From contig NC_056548.1 in assembly GCF_910596095.1 (NCBI RefSeq), forward strand, positions 15,710,651 through 15,774,650: a stretch of 64,000 bases of DNA, given 5' to 3'. A program made the translations under genes and the position numbers. A model generated the notes under the pieces. The model saw nothing but the letters and a program-made list of their open reading frames with translations, was not told the DNA's origin and did not search any database. Within the stretch, counting starts at the first letter, position 1, and every line of letters begins with the position of its first letter. Below are positions 43,601 to 59,635 of this stretch, one piece after another. This DNA is from Thunnus maccoyii (Eukaryota; Chordata; Actinopteri; Scombriformes; Scombridae).

Positions 43601-43883
43601 TGTCTTTACCACTTTAATAACACTTCAGACAAAAATGAGCGTTCATATATATATATATATAATAAAACATTACATAAGAATAAAGCATAAAGTTACAGTA
43701 ATCGTCGTTAACGCCCATTCTTCTAAAAAACGTTAGATTAACCGTTAAAGCTACCGTTAGCTTGCTAAGTTACTTACCGAACTCCGGGTTTTCTTCGCGG
43801 CTCTCCTCCGTTGTAGTTCTCGACTTAATTGCCCCGTTGACCCAACAAGGAGCCAGAAAGGCAATTAAGAGTATGTTTCTCAT
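28606..43883 (-). CDS. adam17: ADAM17 (TACE), membrane metalloprotease-disintegrin
   Basis: Sheddase that releases TNF, EGFR ligands, Notch and many receptors. Nineteen exons in transcript order: 43883-43778, 43456-43324, 42981-42848, 41250-41162, 39601-39412, 37186-37056, 36865-36779, 35535-35410, 34741-34597, 33965-33874, 33359-33207, 32573-32374, 32197-32094, 31912-31778, 31699-31569, 31362-31284, 31168-31080, 30899-30840, 29019-28606. All phases fit, giving 865 aa (human 824). Signal peptide is at about 1-17. The cysteine switch is PKVCGY (Cys188). The furin site is REKR (222-225). The zinc site is [11 protein letters not shown] (His419/423/429). Disintegrin and Cys-rich region follow, then the CRAC-like membrane-proximal segment [13 protein letters not shown]. 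The TM helix is at about 685-708. The long cytoplasmic tail ends DTKETEC, a PDZ-ligand-like end. Exon 6 uses a weak GTCTGA donor. The tail carries a Pro/Gln/Ser-rich expansion. Confidence 0.97.
29051..29070. repeat. poly(A)/poly(T) tract at the adam17 exon 19 acceptor
   Basis: A run of about 20 A on the plus strand, T on the transcript strand, starts about 30 bp upstream of the last adam17 exon. It likely serves as an extended polypyrimidine tract. Confidence 0.8.
34835..35015 (+). mobile_element. tRNA-derived SINE remnant in adam17 intron 8
   Basis: GAAGACACATGCCACATAAC, a B-box-like GGTTCAAATCA, then CTTGCATGTCATCCTCTGTC and the tail CTATCCAATAAAAGGCCAAA (with AAATGGCCC next) form the order of a common fish SINE. 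The A box is not clear and the 5' end is ragged, so this is an old copy. Confidence 0.6.
35745..35995. repeat. candidate dispersed repeat in adam17 intron 7
   Basis: A C-rich stretch (GGCGGCCCACCACAATAAAA ... GACAGACGCGGACACACCTG ... TTGAGAGGCGTGGTCAGGCT) stands out from its AT-rich surroundings and carries open frames without known motifs. It resembles a dispersed fish repeat. No terminal structure was found. Confidence 0.35.
37766..37828. repeat. perfect 28-bp inverted repeat (hairpin) in adam17 intron 5
   Basis: Arms 37766-37793 and 37801-37828 are exact reverse complements around the 7-nt loop AGCAATT. The arm core is GCTCAGGGCTGCAGCT. The right arm runs on into a MITE-like sequence (to about 37980: TCTGTTGATTATT, TAAATTGCTTGTTTTGGTCG, CAACAGTCCAAA) of the family at 21139-21424. 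The hairpin looks like that element's terminus copied in inverted orientation. Confidence 0.95.
38020..38370. mobile_element. decayed hAT-like MITE in adam17 intron 5
   Basis: Left part GTGATACACAAATAATAACC with GATCAGGTATCGGCC, and right part AACTGGTATCAGATCGTACTCGG to GTGCATCCCTAAC, recall the GGTATCGG...GTGCATCCCTA fish repeats. The interior is unique-looking. Target-site duplication not resolved. Confidence 0.5.
41676..42029 (+). mobile_element. tRNA-derived SINE in adam17 intron 3
   Basis: The head has pol III boxes: A-box-like TGGCTCAGGAGG (near 41678) and B box GGTTCAATCCC (near 41723), spaced as in a tRNA. A body follows (TGTCCTTGGGCAAGATACTG, GAACCCCAAATTGCTCC), then the tail AGCACTTTGAGTGGTC ... 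GGTGCTATATAAATGCAGTC. It is one of the commonest fish retroposons. It is antisense to adam17 and not a functional tRNA gene, since the acceptor stem is lost. Confidence 0.85.
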
Positions 43884-43994
43884 TTTCAGGCAGCTCAGTC
43901 CGCTACAGTTGTGCTGTCATTGTCAAAGGTTTCTCAGTTTGTGGTGTGGACAGTTAGCTGAGCAACCCGGAAGAGCACAGAATGGAAAACATCC
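43884..43994 (-). promoter_or_regulatory. adam17: adam17 5'UTR/promoter-proximal segment
   Basis: Only 111 bp separate the adam17 ATG from the L1-like insertion. The stretch includes an ETS-like CCGGAAG at 43967-43973 and is richer in GC than the DNA beyond. The true start site may lie here or beyond the insertion. Confidence 0.4.
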
Positions 43995-44486
43995 GCTTTT
44001 TTTGAATCAACTTTATTGAGTGAACATGAGGTACATTCCTGGGAACATAAATAATATATGATAATAAAGAAAAAGGAAGAATAATCAATAACAATACAAA
44101 TAATGAATAAAATAATACATAAAATAATTAAAACAACAGAATAGAGTTAAAGACATTAAAAACAATACACCCAATAGTTTTCACAGCCTTCTTGTTAGTG
44201 CAATACGCTATTTAATGTTCTGCAAGTACTGCTCACATTCTTAATGAAAAACAAGAGTTTTTTGGGAAAAATTATGAAACTTAGCTAACATAATTATAAG
44301 ATTATACTTGTATATAAGATACAAGTTTCTGTTGTAACTTAAAACCCCAAACAGTACATGTTTATACAATGAAGCAAAATCAGCCATAAATGTAACATTA
44401 ATAAGTTTAGAGACCTCTTGCCAGAGTCTGTTTGTATAGTAACAATGCCAAAATAAACAAGGCACAGCTTCAGGATGTTAACATCC
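43988..44486 (-). mobile_element. 5'-truncated L1-like LINE fragment next to adam17
   Basis: On the minus strand, 44465-44241 keeps a frame resembling the extreme C-terminus of L1/Tx1-type ORF2: MPCLFWHCYYTNRLWQEVSK and later LIIMLAKFHNFSQKTLVFH (compare the family pattern hLFW-C----fW ... lLakfhih). The 3' end, AATAAAGTTGATTCAAAAAA, faces adam17 at about 43998-44023. A possible 7-bp target duplication AACATCC lies at 43988-43994 and 44480-44486. Non-functional. Confidence 0.65.
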
Positions 44487-45450
44487 CCTTTTAGCATACT
44501 TGGAAAAAGTGAGTGAGGGACTGATGCAACACACCCACTGGGAGTTTATAACAGTGGTGGAAGAAGTATGTGTACAATCCATTATTATGGTTATTTTTTA
44601 ATAATTTATGATTTAAAACACATATAACTGCCTTTATTTTATTTTCATATATATATTTACTGAACTTTATTATAATTTAATTTTGTCAATGTCCTTATCC
44701 ATCTGTTTTGTATTTCCTGTTACAAGACTTCATTATAATTTCAATTAACAATGGTTAACATTTGGACTGTGATAAAATGGAAATGTGTTATGATCAATAG
44801 AGTTTCAATTAAAAAAAAGTGGTGGAAGCAGTACTCAGAACCTAAGAAATTTTCTTGGTTTATTCTAAGCATTTTTTATTTAGTATTTTCTATTGCCATG
44901 ATTTCTTTGTTTGCTTGCTGAGGAGAAAAAACAAAACTACTATATGAACAATGGATTTCTTTTTCCTGCATACAATTAATTTCTGTTGAGCATGAGTAGC
45001 TCTGATTTAAAATTTGTTTTCATGAGATTTTTTCTTCCCTTAGAGAATTTGTCATTGGAAAACAAAACTTGACGTACTTTCTATGATTTTTTGTCACCTT
45101 TTATCTCATATTTGGAAAATGCAAAAGGAGTAAATGTTTTGTTACAAAAAGATATTGTTTAATGGACTTTTGGTAAAGATATCATTTTGGCTCATTGCAT
45201 ATAATTTAATTTGTTTTTATGTTATTATGTTTGTGACCTAGGGTGGGGGGGTGATGAAATATGTGGACGGCATTGCTTATAGTATCTAGATTGATGGAAA
45301 ATGGAACATAAAAATGTATATTGCTAAAAGAAAAACGTTTGAGAGCAACTACAGGTAGTTTAATATATTACTCACATTTTATAAACTCTGAATATGTTTT
45401 GTCTTAATCTAAAGTGAAGAAGTGGAGTGAAATACAAATTGCAGCAAATT
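44487..45450. other. AT-rich intergenic DNA between adam17 and ywhaq
   Basis: No gene seen. AT-rich, with homopolymer runs and a G-run near 45243. The block ending TTTCAATTAAAAAAAAGTGG (about 44740-44825) looks like another retroposon 3' end in the plus orientation, unconfirmed. Confidence 0.5.
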
Positions 45451-45470
45451 GAACTTGGTTTATAAAATGT

Positions 45471-45476
45471 TTTATT
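45471..45476 (-). terminator. ywhaq: candidate ywhaq poly(A) signal (distal)
   Basis: TTTATT on plus is AATAAA on minus, 961 bp past the 14-3-3 stop. The 3'UTR between holds a proximal AATAAA at 46046-46051 and C-rich and G-rich runs near 45778 and 46008. Both sites could be used. Confidence 0.5.
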
Positions 45477-46436
45477 CATGTTAACATAGCTGATACATAG
45501 GGATTCAAACGGTTCCACAAGGCTTTTGGGGACTACAATTGAATGAATAGCAAAACAATAGTGGTCCAAATCTCTAATGACAATCACTGGACAGACTAAC
45601 AAATCACCCTCTTTTAGGATGTGTACAAACCTGCATTGAAAATTATTTAACTCGACACTTGTGTGTGTGTTACAGCATTGTTCCCATTCCAGTGTAATAT
45701 CTCAAGAGACATGCATGACAGAATTGTCTTCTTCCCATTAAAAAGGTCCCTGCGTTTGGTCAGACAAGCCCCACAATCCCCCCCCTCCCACCCCCAAACA
45801 GGCATGCTTCAGTGAAAGAGTGGCATCATAACCAGGGCAGAAAGTGAGGATTTAACCATGGGGCACTACTTGGCTGTATTATAGTATTTGATGCCAGCAG
45901 GTACACTGGCTTTCCCTGCAGAATGAATATTCTATGTTTGAAGTTGGATTTCAGCTGCTGTAACCGTACCACATTACTGTGTTGAGACAGACACACTAAA
46001 AAAGTATGGGGGGGGAGGGAAACTAGTTCTTATATCTAACATTTCTTTATTGGAAAACAATCCAAACCTTCTTTCTTGATGAACTTCCAGTTGTTCCGAC
46101 GTTGGGACTTTTCTGCCAATTGATCTAGGAGTTTAATACCATGTCAAGCTATCAATACTTTTTCTACAGCTGAAACTGCACAAATGGAAAGGCCAGGACG
46201 AACACAAACCAAAGGAATGGAGGGTTTTCTCTTTTCACGGGTTGTTGTCCGAATCTGCGTTGTGAAAAGAATGATTTTTCTTTTTTTTTCATTTTATTTC
46301 CTTACACGACTCTTTTTCAACAATGGGTTTCATTGGTACAATGTTTGAGTGGAGCAATAAGGAATGAAGGATGTGTAAAAAGTTTTTTTTTCCTTTTGTC
46401 ATTTTTGGAGATGACCCCAACACTGAGGGCTTGTAT

Positions 46437-52501
<6,065 letters not shown>

Positions 52502-52504
52502 AGT

Positions 52505-52525
52505 TTATATATATGTATGTGTGTG

Positions 52526-52560
<35 letters not shown>

Positions 52561-52580
52561 GTGTGTATATATATATATTT
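52505..52580. repeat. (TA)n/(TG)n microsatellite directly upstream of the 14-3-3 start codon
   Basis: Alternating TA and TG/CA steps occupy nearly all of the 76 bp starting 3 bp upstream of the start codon. No minus-strand AG dinucleotide occurs between the ATG and about 52598, so no splice acceptor can remove the tract and it must be in the 5' leader of any mRNA using this ATG. A C/G-rich run (about 52583-52596) follows. Confidence 0.9.
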
Positions 52581-53199
52581 TGTGGGGGAGGGGGGGACTG
52601 ATAAATCAGAAATCCGGGGGGAAAAGGGTATGACAGTCAAGGACTGTTAAGTTGAAGAATGGGTGTAGCAAGGGGGCTCGGCGATGTTATTCCCCACAGT
52701 AACGCTTCGAGCTGCGAAAAGGAAGATGTTTAAAATTAGTAGGTTAAGATAAAATATAAAGCTGTAGAGCAAAATAACCTGCCGATCATCACGGTGATAT
52801 AGAAGCGCATGCACCCGCCTGGTGTGGAAGGAAGCTGACTGCAAATGGCCCTATCTAAGCAACAGCGAGCATTAAAATAGCTTTCCAGCCGCATTTACTT
52901 TAAGCTACTAAATTAACTTTGACCACCGTTAGAGGATGTCTCATCACTTGCAAGTATAGCGCAACGAACAAACTCCTATCGTGATTGATCTGAAGTTGAG
53001 TTTGGCTGCCAGCATCGGGAGTAATGATCTGCTGGCACCGTAACCCGCCACAAAGCTGTCTTCTGCAGCTAGCTATCAAGTTAGCAAAAAAAAAGCTAGC
53101 TAGCCTTAGCTACACGGGCCACTCCTTTCAATAAAAAAATGTCACCTAAGCGATACTCATACAAAAAAACCCTAAACCAGCCACATTTTGTCAATTTAG

Positions 53200-53660
53200 C
53201 AATTAACCAGCGATAATATCATTAAAGAGGAAAAAGGAATAAAATACTCATCGTTTCTGACCTACTGAGGTCCAAGATTGCTCCACAAATTGATCCGATT
53301 TGAGAGATTGGTCAGAAAGGCAAAGAACGGCAGCAGCAGCAGCGAAAACCCAACTGCTAAAATAGGGCGGTTCATCTGGCAGTCCACCTTCCAATCGTAA
53401 AGCGTTATCTCATTTGATCGACAGGCAGATTTAGCGGTGTAAGCCAGTAATTGTTTAGCGCGGGGGGAAAGAGGCGGGCCTTTTATAGGGATAGTTTGAC
53501 AGACCGGTACACTGCAGCTGATGGAGGGGCCACGGGGTTTCCTCCAATTAGAGCAAGGGAGAAGACGTCATCGCGTTGCCATGGCGATGTTTATCCAATC
53601 ACTCCCCCTGCTCTCACACGCTGTGGGCGCTGTAGCGTAGGCGTGGCACCCACTCCCTCC
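53200..53660 (-). promoter_or_regulatory. ywhaq: ywhaq promoter region and putative non-coding first exon
   Basis: GC content rises over this interval. It holds a GC-box-like GGGCGG (near 53368 and 53473), CCAAT motifs, and a CRE-like GACGTCA near 53567. A donor-like CAGTAG|GTCAGA on the minus strand near 53265 could end a non-coding exon, consistent with the usual 14-3-3 gene plan. This is inferred. Confidence 0.45.
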
Positions 53661-56600
53661 AGTTAGACATTTATCTTTCTCAAGTTTCTATTACTGGGTA
53701 AGTCTGGTGATAATCTTTATATTTCCCAGAGTCAACAAATTCCCACCAACAGACTGAACCATCAGTTATCTGATCCCACTCACGTGTATCCCAAATCGGG
53801 TATGGTTAAAGGACGCCCAGGAGGTGCCCAAATGAACTCTGACCATTGTTTTGAACACTGTTTTTCTTGCCATAATCATTCCTCTTCTTCATACTGACCA
53901 TCAGAAGATCCCTTCATAATGCACTTACAATGTAAGTGATGGGGGACAAAATCCACAGTCCTCTTTCTGTGTAAAAATGTATTTAAAAGTATATATGAAC
54001 ATAATATGAAGCATCAGCCGTCCAAATTAGTCAAATCAAGTAGATATCTTTCAATATTACAGTCTTTTTAATGCTGAAGTCCCTCTTTTTGTCACTATAT
54101 TTCCACCGCAGCTCAACTTCAGGTGAACCCTTAAATGCATTTTTGCACTTTTTTTTTGTGGACACTGTGGATTTTGATGAAAGCCACATTTGAATTATTA
54201 CAGTGAGGAAAACTTCTTTCAGTGCCTCTTTCATAGAGAACATCAGGATTTACGGACAAAAAAATGGATTTTAATGACTTGTGCAGCCTTGTAAACTTAT
54301 TTTGAGTGTTGTATATCAATGACTGATGTTTGAAAGATTAAATATTTGTATTATTAAATTATTAATTGTGATAGAAACTGATTGAACTATCCATTCAGTT
54401 ATGCACTAATATGTATACTGCAGGCCCTTATTCATTCAGCTATACTGATGTTTATACTTTTGTCATTCATTGTAACAGGAGTATACTAAGTTATTACTAT
54501 AGGCCTACTATGAAGCCAAGATTTAAAGCCAGAGTACACATTTAGTAATTGACTTCTATATCTATTTTATATTTATAGAAACTCTACAGATGAAGCTTTA
54601 ATACACTTAAAAAATATGAATATAGTGTCAGTGTCTTGGTCTGTGTTCTTTGCTCAGTTATGTGTTTATATCAGGCTCTTTAATTCCACCTTGTTTGTGC
54701 TGCAATGAGATGAACTCTGAGGAGAAACAATAGAAATCTTACATGCAGGAGACTGCTATACTATAGAACAATTTTCAAATAATGTTTAGTGGTGACTGTC
54801 AAATTACATCTCTGTAAGCTAATGACATAACTGAAAAAAGTACATACAAATATATTACAAGCATATATTTTATTAAGTGTAAGACTGGCAGTCAGGTAAA
54901 ATAACTTAAAACAACCATATTCTACAAACTGTGTAATCAGTCATTTTACCTGTAAACAGCCAAACTTTCCATTTACATGTTTTTTTTATTATTCAGTTGG
55001 TCTACATCAATGTGATATTACTGGCCAATATCAGCATCATATTATTTTGCACATCTCTGGACATTCCTCTGGTAACTTGATGACTCACTGTGCACCACGG
55101 TGGCAGGAGAGGTGCAGTTGAGGGTGTGGCGATCTCAGTCCAGTTGCAGACTGGTGCCAAGAATGAGTGCATTGTATTCCACAATACACTCACCGAGCAC
55201 TTTATTAGGAACAATCTAATGCAATCTAATGCAATCCAATACAGCAGCTCTGCCATAAATTCTACTTTTACAAAATACATTTTCAGTTTTTGTTGACATT
55301 GTCGGAAAGGTAATAATAATATTTTATGTTTATTATTGAAGATGTAGTGGGTGGTGCTGGTTTACTGGAGTGCATAATGAAAAGTGTGCCTAATATTTTG
55401 CCTCCCTCATGCACGTATGTTAATGGGGTAGACAAAATATTAGGAACACTTTTCAGTCAACAGGACACTGTATCAGCAAACAGCATGATTTAAAATGGGC
55501 TAGCTTATATTGGCTAAATACACCAAAAATTAAAGTATGATAAAATAAAATGGGAGAAGGGTTACATTTTTTGTGAAATCCCAAAGGAAGCTGGATTCAG
55601 CATCCTAATTGCATTTGGCAAGAAAGGCTGTACATTTTTGGCGGTTCTTGTCTGTGCCTCCCTGAGAGTAACACTGTTGATTTTGATCTTTTTGTGAGAT
55701 TTGTTGAGAGTAAGAAAAACATGGAATACATAAATATCAAAAAATATCACAAATAACAAATTCAATACAGTCTGTTCTTTTGTCATTTTGTTCAGAAAAA
55801 GTTACCAATTCAGAGACCTAGGCACCGATAAATAAGTGTAGCCTACACAGGTTCGTTAATTATATAATAAATAAATTAATAATCTCAAATTGCCGCCACT
55901 GACGCTGACATAAAAATAAATATCAAATGGGTTTTATTTTCCATCTTATGTCACATTAAATATGGCATTCTGTCCTTGTTCTTACTATTTTCTAAAAGGT
56001 ATACTATGCAGGATTTGTCGGTTGGTGTTTGTAAACACACATCATTCAAAGTTGGCCCCTCCTCCCCGTCCTAACGCAGTGATGGTCAGCAAGCTAGAGA
56101 GTGAATGAAGAGAGCAAGTGGTGCTGGTGAGAACAAAGCCATGAATCAGAGAAATAAAACGTTATTTTCTGATTGTTTCACAGCAGTTATGTTCTAAAGG
56201 ACAAATAAACATGCCCACTCTCTGCTCTGCATGTGTGTGTGTCAGTCAAACAGACACACTCGACAGCAGAGGAGCAGTACACAGAGGAGCAGTCCTGGGG
56301 CGGCCAGGCCTGCCCATGCTGGAATTAGTCTCTCCAGAAGAAATCAGCATCAATGCTGTTTTAATGCACTAGCTTACCGGGGCTCAAGACCCAGGCCTGA
56401 CGACGTGAAAGGGGGATGCTTGAGCGGGAAATTTGAAAGGTTAGCATGCCAGCCAGTTTTTCAGTTTAACCAGTGACCGTGTTATCTGATGACTTTCAGC
56501 TGAATGTGTCATGGTTGTCGTGGTGACGGCAGCTGTTGAAAACACAAACAGAACATTTAGGTGTCCTCCTAAAATCCTTAAATTATTGTACGTTCCACAC

Positions 56601-56700
56601 ATTATATATTCATCTGGTTCTTTTTGTGTTACATCATGTAAATTAAATGGTGTCACCAACAAGACAAATTCACATTTCTTCACTTATTTTGCTGACATTA
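53661..56700. other. gene-poor AT-rich interval with old repeats
   Basis: No exon recognised. The stretch 55185-55455 (ACACTCACCGAGCACTTTAT, CAGCAGCTCTGCCATAAATT, TTCAGTTTTTGTTGACATTG, GACAAAATATTAGGAACAC) matches by pattern a dispersed vertebrate repeat and includes a small local tandem (AATCTAATGC units near 55214). The rest shows only short frames without motifs. Confidence 0.5.
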
Positions 56701-56739
56701 GTCTTTTTAAATGGCTTGCTTGAGATGAAGGTGATTAGA

Positions 56740-57330
56740 GGTGAAGATAAGGTGAGTAAATTTTTTGCCACCCTGTCTGCTCGTTCAAAGCACGCCTTCA
56801 ATACCAATCAAATAGTGTGTAAATGCAGGTTTTCCAAGTTTGCCAGAATTCAACTCCTAAAGATGTTGGCAGAACTGAAGATCGCATTTCAGTGTAAAGA
56901 CGTAGACTTCCTTGTTTGTCTCACATGGGACTCAGGATCAGCTGAGACTCTTGGAAGATGAAGCTGACACAGCTGAGGAAGACATTCTGCCATGTGCTGC
57001 CTCAGACTCTCCCAAGCCTGAATCTAGAGCTGACAGCAAGTTGACAATGATCAATGTGGGAAAGCAGCTGGCTCTGGTAGATTTTGAGACCAAGAACGAT
57101 CAAGAACGATGTTCACAGCTTATTCAATAAACTAAGCCTAACAGAGAAATGTGTGACAGGTGCCAGCAAAACACTAAAAAAAAAAAAAAAAAAGTCCAGT
57201 GACGAGATCAGGAGGTTTTCGAGAGCATTGGCTGATAAAATGTATGATCATCTGTTGGCTGGTCAGACATAAAAGTCCCATAGTTCCACTGGGAAGAAGT
57301 CTGTCTGGCTCTGGAGGAACCTCCAGAGCT
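56740..57330 (+). pseudogene. decayed coding region, unrecognised
   Basis: Consecutive segments in different frames read like one protein. 56912-57130 gives DQLRLLEDEADTAEEDILPC ... KQLALVDFETKND, then stops. 57084-57272 continues smoothly with VHSLFNKLSLTEKCV ... SSDEIRRFSRALADKMYDHL. The frame is broken exactly at a 10-bp tandem duplication (CAAGAACGAT at 57091-57100 and 57101-57110). A run of about 18 A (57176-57193) inside a Lys stretch is a second slippage site. After 57270 a third frame gives SPIVPLGRSLSGSGGTSRA before a stop. No family recognised. Alternatives: a retrocopy, or a real gene with errors. Confidence 0.4.
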
Positions 57331-57386
57331 CAGAGATGACTTTTCTCCTTATGTTTTGTATGTAATGCCAGCAGGTGCTACTCTGA

Positions 57387-57893
57387 TTGGAGATGGATCC
57401 AGTTAAAACAAGTCACAGCGAGGAAATGTCTGATGCATTAACTGACATCGATCACCTAATTACAAAAATAATGACCCCTCCAAACGAAAACAACATAACC
57501 AGACCAGAGTCCCATGAAGCCCTGACCTCGCTAGAAGAAAGTGATGTCATTAGGCCAGAGTCCACTGAAGCCCTGACTCCACCAGAGGAAAGCAACGTCA
57601 TTAGGCCAGAGTCCGCTGAAGCTCTGACTCCACCAGACAAAATTGATGACACCAGGTCAGAGTTGACTGAAGTCAGTGACAGGCAGACTACAGCACCCAC
57701 TTGTTCAGATCCAGAATTACTTCTGGGTTATGCTGAACAATTTGAATCCTGTACTGATGATGATTGTGACGACTACAACACCAAACTCCAGGTTGATAGT
57801 CAGCTTTTGACCACAAGCAATTGCAATTGCAAATTTGGCAACATCTATCTAATTTTGTATGTGCACAAACATTGTGAACATTCACTGAAATGA
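57387..57893 (+). CDS. hypothetical acidic repeat protein or exon, 168 aa
   Basis: Open frame starting MEMDPVKTSHSEEMSDALTD with a 17-residue tandem repeat (51-bp units starting at 57495, 57546, 57597, and a partial at 57648; consensus VIRPESxEALTPPEESN). An acidic stretch follows (ESCTDDDCDDYN). Synonymous differences between repeat copies suggest past coding constraint. No signal peptide, TM helix or known domain. It may be the downstream part of the decayed region just before it. No promoter or splice context supports it as a live stand-alone gene. Confidence 0.35.
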   Translation: MEMDPVKTSHSEEMSDALTDIDHLITKIMTPPNENNITRPESHEALTSLEESDVIRPESTEALTPPEESNVIRPESAEALTPPDKIDDTRSELTEVSDRQTTAPTCSDPELLLGYAEQFESCTDDDCDDYNTKLQVDSQLLTTSNCNCKFGNIYLILYVHKHCEHSLK

Positions 57894-58785
57894 TCTGTGA
57901 GTATTGAAAAAGACCCCACAATTGTCCATAATCAACCAAAGTAACAACATCAGCAAAAGAGTAAGAAGCTGTCATGAAAGAGAAAACTCTTGTTGCTACA
58001 GACATTTACAGAACTTAGTGAATAGTGGTAGTAGTAATAGTGAATCACTTTCAGTCTTATGTACAGGGGCCCAGAAATAAGTTACTGTAAAAAACACATA
58101 TCCTGGTTAGGGCCTGCTAAAGAATGAACCAACTGTTTCATAAAAGTGTAAAGTGAATTCAATGTCCCAAATATTCAGTGGATATACTGTACGTTACATG
58201 ACGCTAATACCCAAGCTGAACCAGACTTTTTGTTTTGTTAAGCTTCAGGTTTAGGTCAGGTGCGAGTTTAGTTATTTCTAAATGTAATTTGTGAAGAAAT
58301 GTTCATCTTTCTCTCTCTGACTGTTCCAATTACCTGCATTCATGTGTGTTGTGTTGCAAGTGGAGAGGCAATGTCCAGCAGGAAGAGAGAAAAAGACAAG
58401 AGCGGTATAACCAATTTGTTCCATTGCAAATGGTCAGTAATGGATGAAACAAACCAAAAATATACTGTAGCTTCAAGGTCTGTGGTTGGGTCCGCGCCTC
58501 AAACTTAGCAGTACCAGTCCAGTTCAGTTGGGTCAGGCATGTAAGCACAATTGTTTCAAACCTGATATCCGCCTGACTACTGCACATAGCAGAAGAAACA
58601 ACGGGAAATGTGAACATGAGCTATAGAAGCTGCCATGCTGCTGCCTAATATCCACACGAGCAGCTCAAAACTAGAGCTGAAGCCATGGGATTTCCCAACC
58701 TATTAACCATTGCTATTTATAACCATCTGGCCTACTGTGGACAAGAGACTCTTCATTTGAGATCACCATTTCTAATGACAGAAAT

Positions 58786-59635
58786 AGATGCCTTAGTTCT
58801 TTTTTCCCCACTTAAATCTTTATTATCCAAAGATTTTCAACGTTGCACCTAGGAAATAAACGTAAAACAAATCAAAAGGGGGAAAAAGGAAGAAAAAACA
58901 GTTTAGGAAGTTCATTCACTTTGATGCAGTTCTGTTGATGAGTTTATTTGCAGTTTTCAATGACCAGCCATTGGTATTTTGGCAGGAGGGGCCACCTTCC
59001 CAATTTCCAATTTCTTGTAATAGATTTTTGACTTGCCATTAACAATATCTGTTGCTTCCCATCACATTTTCTTCAGGGAAATTACAAAGATATAGAACCA
59101 TACAGCTGATAGGGACCTTATATCTTAGTATTTGTTTTTTTTAAGTTAAATGCTTATTATTGATGTTCAAACCTTGATATATTGTTAGAATTAGTCATTA
59201 CTTTCCTCATATGTCATGATTTGGATCAAACCTTTCACTTCCATGGAGGGATCTTTTTTATTTCTTTCCTGAAATAATCTCTTAGTTGCAGGTATCTGTA
59301 GAATTCATGTGTCCCCAGATCAAACCTTTGCTCAAATTCTCGAGACTCTGCCGTTCTCTTTTTTCCAAAACACATTGAGTTGAAATTCCTTTTTACTGCA
59401 AATTGTTTAAATCCGTGGTCATACTGAGCTGGTTTGAAATCACTATTGTAACCTACCCATTTTAATACATTTACGTCTTTCAGAATGTTATACGTTAAAC
59501 CGGATATCTAATGCATGTACTGTTATTGAAAACATGTGTAGGTTCTAATCCCCAGTCATATTTTTGAATTGGATATCAGCCTTTGTCTTTTTCCACATCT
59601 TTCCACTTTACCCCAAATGAGATGCCTTAGTTCTT
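58786..59635 (-). mobile_element. 5'-truncated L1-like LINE with 16-bp target-site duplication
   Basis: Exact direct repeats AGATGCCTTAGTTCTT at 58786-58801 and 59620-59635 bracket 818 bp. In minus orientation the insert ends in AATAAAGATTTAAGTGGGG plus a short A-run against the left repeat. Its interior encodes remnants of L1-type ORF2 (FDLGTHEFYRYLQLRDYF, preceded by WVGYNSDFKPAQYDHGFKQF). Length, truncation and duplication size fit target-primed reverse transcription. Stops interrupt the frame downstream. Confidence 0.85.

Noticed and set aside
57495-57674. CRISPR-like regular repeat array
   Set aside because: The 51-bp units are contiguous without unique spacers and encode a protein repeat in a vertebrate genome.
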